From contig JAWUZG010000056.1 of NCBI GenBank assembly GCA_036785705.1, forward strand, positions 2,109,001 to 2,173,000: a stretch of DNA of 64,000 nt, given 5' to 3'. A program made the position numbers and the translations under genes. This DNA comes from Acanthornis magna. Taxonomy: Eukaryota; Chordata; Aves; Passeriformes; Acanthizidae. The notes below the pieces were generated by a model. It saw only the letters and a list, made by a program, of their open reading frames with translations, was not told the origin of the DNA and did no database searches. Shown piece after piece: positions 61,721-64,000 of the stretch (within the stretch, counting starts at the first letter, position 1; each line of letters opens with the position of its first letter).

Positions 61721-64000
61721 ACAAGATACAAAATCAGGAAGTCACAATATGCTAGAAACCTAACCAGAACCCTTCTCTTCACCAAATATTCACGTGCAAA
61801 ATTCTCTTTTGGGATTCAGAGATTTTTATGCCATACTGTTGTGCCTTTAATGTCAGACTTTGGTAGGCAGAATTAAGTCAGAAGATTTCTGATCAAACTT
61901 GGGGTACGTAAGTATAGTGCAGAGCAAAGACAATGAAGAGTTCTTTGCTTTGATGTTGACTGCAGTACTGTCAGCCACTGGGAGACATTACAGGCAAGAC
62001 AAGCAGAAGGAAGGTGACAGATAAAGGATACAACAATGGAGAATTTTGCTAATAATCTGAAAGCACTTGGAGACCTTCACGCATGGACATGTCTAGAAAA
62101 TTGGAAGCTACAAAAATGTGTATGTTTAAAATCCTGATAGAATTGTTAAAGGGTTTAACCTCTAGTGTCTTTTGGCTGTGGACTGTGTGAAGCAGTGTTT
62201 TATGAAAACAAAAGCCAGTTCAGATCTTGGAAGTGGAAAAACTTGCATTGTCCTGAACCACACCAGTTAATAAACCTTGTTTCTCACCACCACGAATGTA
62301 CGTGGAGGAGTGCAGCCTTCCGGTGGCCGCATTGCCTCACTCTGTGTGGGTGCATCCCTTGCATGACACAGGCTGAATTACGAAAGAGGAATGGGAGGTT
62401 TCACACCCAGATGACAGCACCAAGTGAACAGTGCCAGAGCTGGGACTCGCAGCTTGCCCCAAGAAAATCCCCTGTTTTCACTGCATTGATTTCCCTCAAG
62501 CCAAACCCACACTTTGACATCACTTTTTAACACCAGTAGGTTGAGTAAAATGACTTTAGCATATGAATGCATGAGCTAGTTAATTAATGCAGGGCTTGGG
62601 ACAAACAGCAAATTATAAGGCAAGCAACTTTTCCTCTAAGTATTGTGATCTAAATAGCTATAAATTAAATTTCACATGAGCAAAACCAAGAGAAAGACTT
62701 CGGACAAAATGCTTAACTTTCTTCCCACCCTCCTCCCTCTGCCTAAATCTAGAGTTAAGATTGTAGGAGAAATCAATCAAAAAGCTGTAAAACAACATCT
62801 CCTGTAGAAATGTCACTGCTTGATAAGAAAGATATATCTTGCCTCAGGCTCTTTCTTGCTTAAGACTCTCTAGAAATCCCAGCACTTGATGCAGTGATCC
62901 TGTGAGTTTCCCACAGCAGGCAGTGGGAATGACAAACATTCTTTTCAAGGCTATGCCCAGCAGTGGACCCCTCACACAGATTGTTAAAAATCCCTTAATC
63001 CCCTCCACTTAATGCTGACCTAAAGAAACAGAAGATCAAAACATAACCTCTGGAATGACCTTAGCTTGCTCTGCAACACCTCACCAAGGGTCAGGGATGT
63101 CAAAGAGCTCCCTGCAGGCCCTTGCTGTTCTCCAAGGAATGTGCTATTTATCAGATCAACCAGAAAGCTCCTTTATAAATATGTAACATATCCGAGGCCT
63201 ACTGGCCATCTTCCTCATGAGATATACATACAAAGCAGAAGGCAAAACCTACATGTGTAAAATCAAGACACTGAAACAAAACCTGTACAAATCCACAGCT
63301 GAGAAAACAAAGCCCCTCAAGGCTGCAGCATCAACAGAATGATTCAATGTACTGCTCCCTATTTTTAAGTGTTAGAGACATGAAGTAAGGCCTAGAACAC
63401 AACTGCAGAGGACTCAAGACCATTGCTCTGACATATCCTGCTCTCTTCCCAGTATGGATAAATTTGCAGTGACTCAGGAACAAGAAGCCAGGGAATGCTA
63501 ACCCAGACCCTGGAAAACTTTCAAGGCTAACAGAGCAACTCCCTTTTTTTAAAGTCACAGTTTGGTGTCAGAAGAAATTTAAAAACAGGTCACCATGTCC
63601 ACTGGACTTAGGGTTTCTATTGACAGAGTAGCAAATAGCAGAGTCTACCTCCAAAAATCAACTTCTGGATGAGCTGACAGAACCTCAAAGGCAACTGCTG
63701 CTTTAACCACTGTCACTTCTGGAGATGCTGCAAGGTTCTGCAGACCTCAAGTGTTTGATAAGATCAAAGTCCAGAAGAGTCAGGTGAAAAAGTTCTAAGT
63801 GCCATACCAACTAATCACAAAACTCAGTAGTCTGAGATGAATTCTGGCTGCTGATCACTAGCCACTGGAATAACAATTCTTTTTTTTCTTTTTCCTGTCT
63901 GGTTATATGTTAGCCTGAATTTACTGGAAGTCCTTAATTAAGATCACATTTGTATCCCAGCATTTATCACAGGTCACATTACTGGTTTCCTAAAGAGGCA

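Larger units (their letters stand above)
45401..64000. other. Upstream flank of TPM1, no gene recognised
   Basis: About 18.6 kb of mostly AT-rich sequence. All open frames are short and none shows a domain, conserved family sequence or splice context I can recognise. It contains simple repeats (listed separately) and homopolymer runs, for example T at 54913-54929. In mammals the next gene upstream is TLN2, whose coding exons I do not see. Enhancers for TPM1 could lie here but cannot be identified by eye. Confidence 0.6.

Noticed and set aside
45401..64000. Possible TLN2 3' exons or a hidden gene upstream of TPM1
   Set aside because: No talin-like or other recognisable protein segment; all open frames are short, random in composition and without splice context.

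Overview
This is vertebrate nuclear DNA, almost certainly avian. CR1-type LINE fragments are present, the introns are short, and the two recognisable genes are split into small exons with clean splice sites whose products closely match bird and mammal orthologues. There are no operons, prophage, CRISPR arrays or bacterial features. Two protein-coding genes could be reconstructed exon by exon, both on the minus strand: LACTB (about 2.3-12.0 kb) and TPM1 (about 24.4-44.4 kb). As I recall, TPM1 followed by LACTB in the same orientation is also the mammalian order, so the synteny looks conserved.

Layout, left to right. 1-3032: no gene except the presumed LACTB 3' UTR, with a plus-strand CR1 fragment at about 1700-2190. 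3033-11755: six LACTB coding exons (524 aa), with a CpG-rich 5' end lying between two minus-oriented CR1 fragments. 12.6-24.4 kb: intergenic, no gene seen. 24.4-44.4 kb: TPM1, with alternative first exons 1a and 1b, mutually exclusive exons 2a/2b and 6a/6b, constitutive exons 3, 4, 5, 7 and 8, and three alternative last exons (striated 9a, brain-type 9b/9c, smooth/non-muscle 9d). 45.4-64 kb: upstream flank of TPM1, no gene seen, only simple repeats.

The exon arithmetic supports both models. LACTB exons add up to 525 codons including the stop. TPM1 1a-2b-3-4-5-6b-7-8-9a gives exactly 284 aa, 1b-3-...-9d gives 248 aa, and 1b-...-brain exon gives 245 aa, the family's known isoform lengths. All introns are GT-AG.

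The genes are functionally unrelated neighbours. TPM1 makes actin-binding coiled-coil tropomyosins. LACTB makes a mitochondrial penicillin-binding-protein/beta-lactamase-like serine protease that forms filaments. I did not find a new biological system. The most informative signal is the 179-nt intron between TPM1 exons 2a and 2b, which shows the distant-branch-point architecture known from mammals to enforce mutually exclusive splicing. Other points are a GC-rich minisatellite at the internal TPM1 promoter, a homopyrimidine tract at the main promoter, a predicted C-terminal Met (instead of Ile) in striated tropomyosin, a cluster of self-complementary octamers in the TPM1 3' region, and a perfect 25-bp palindrome in the intergenic region.
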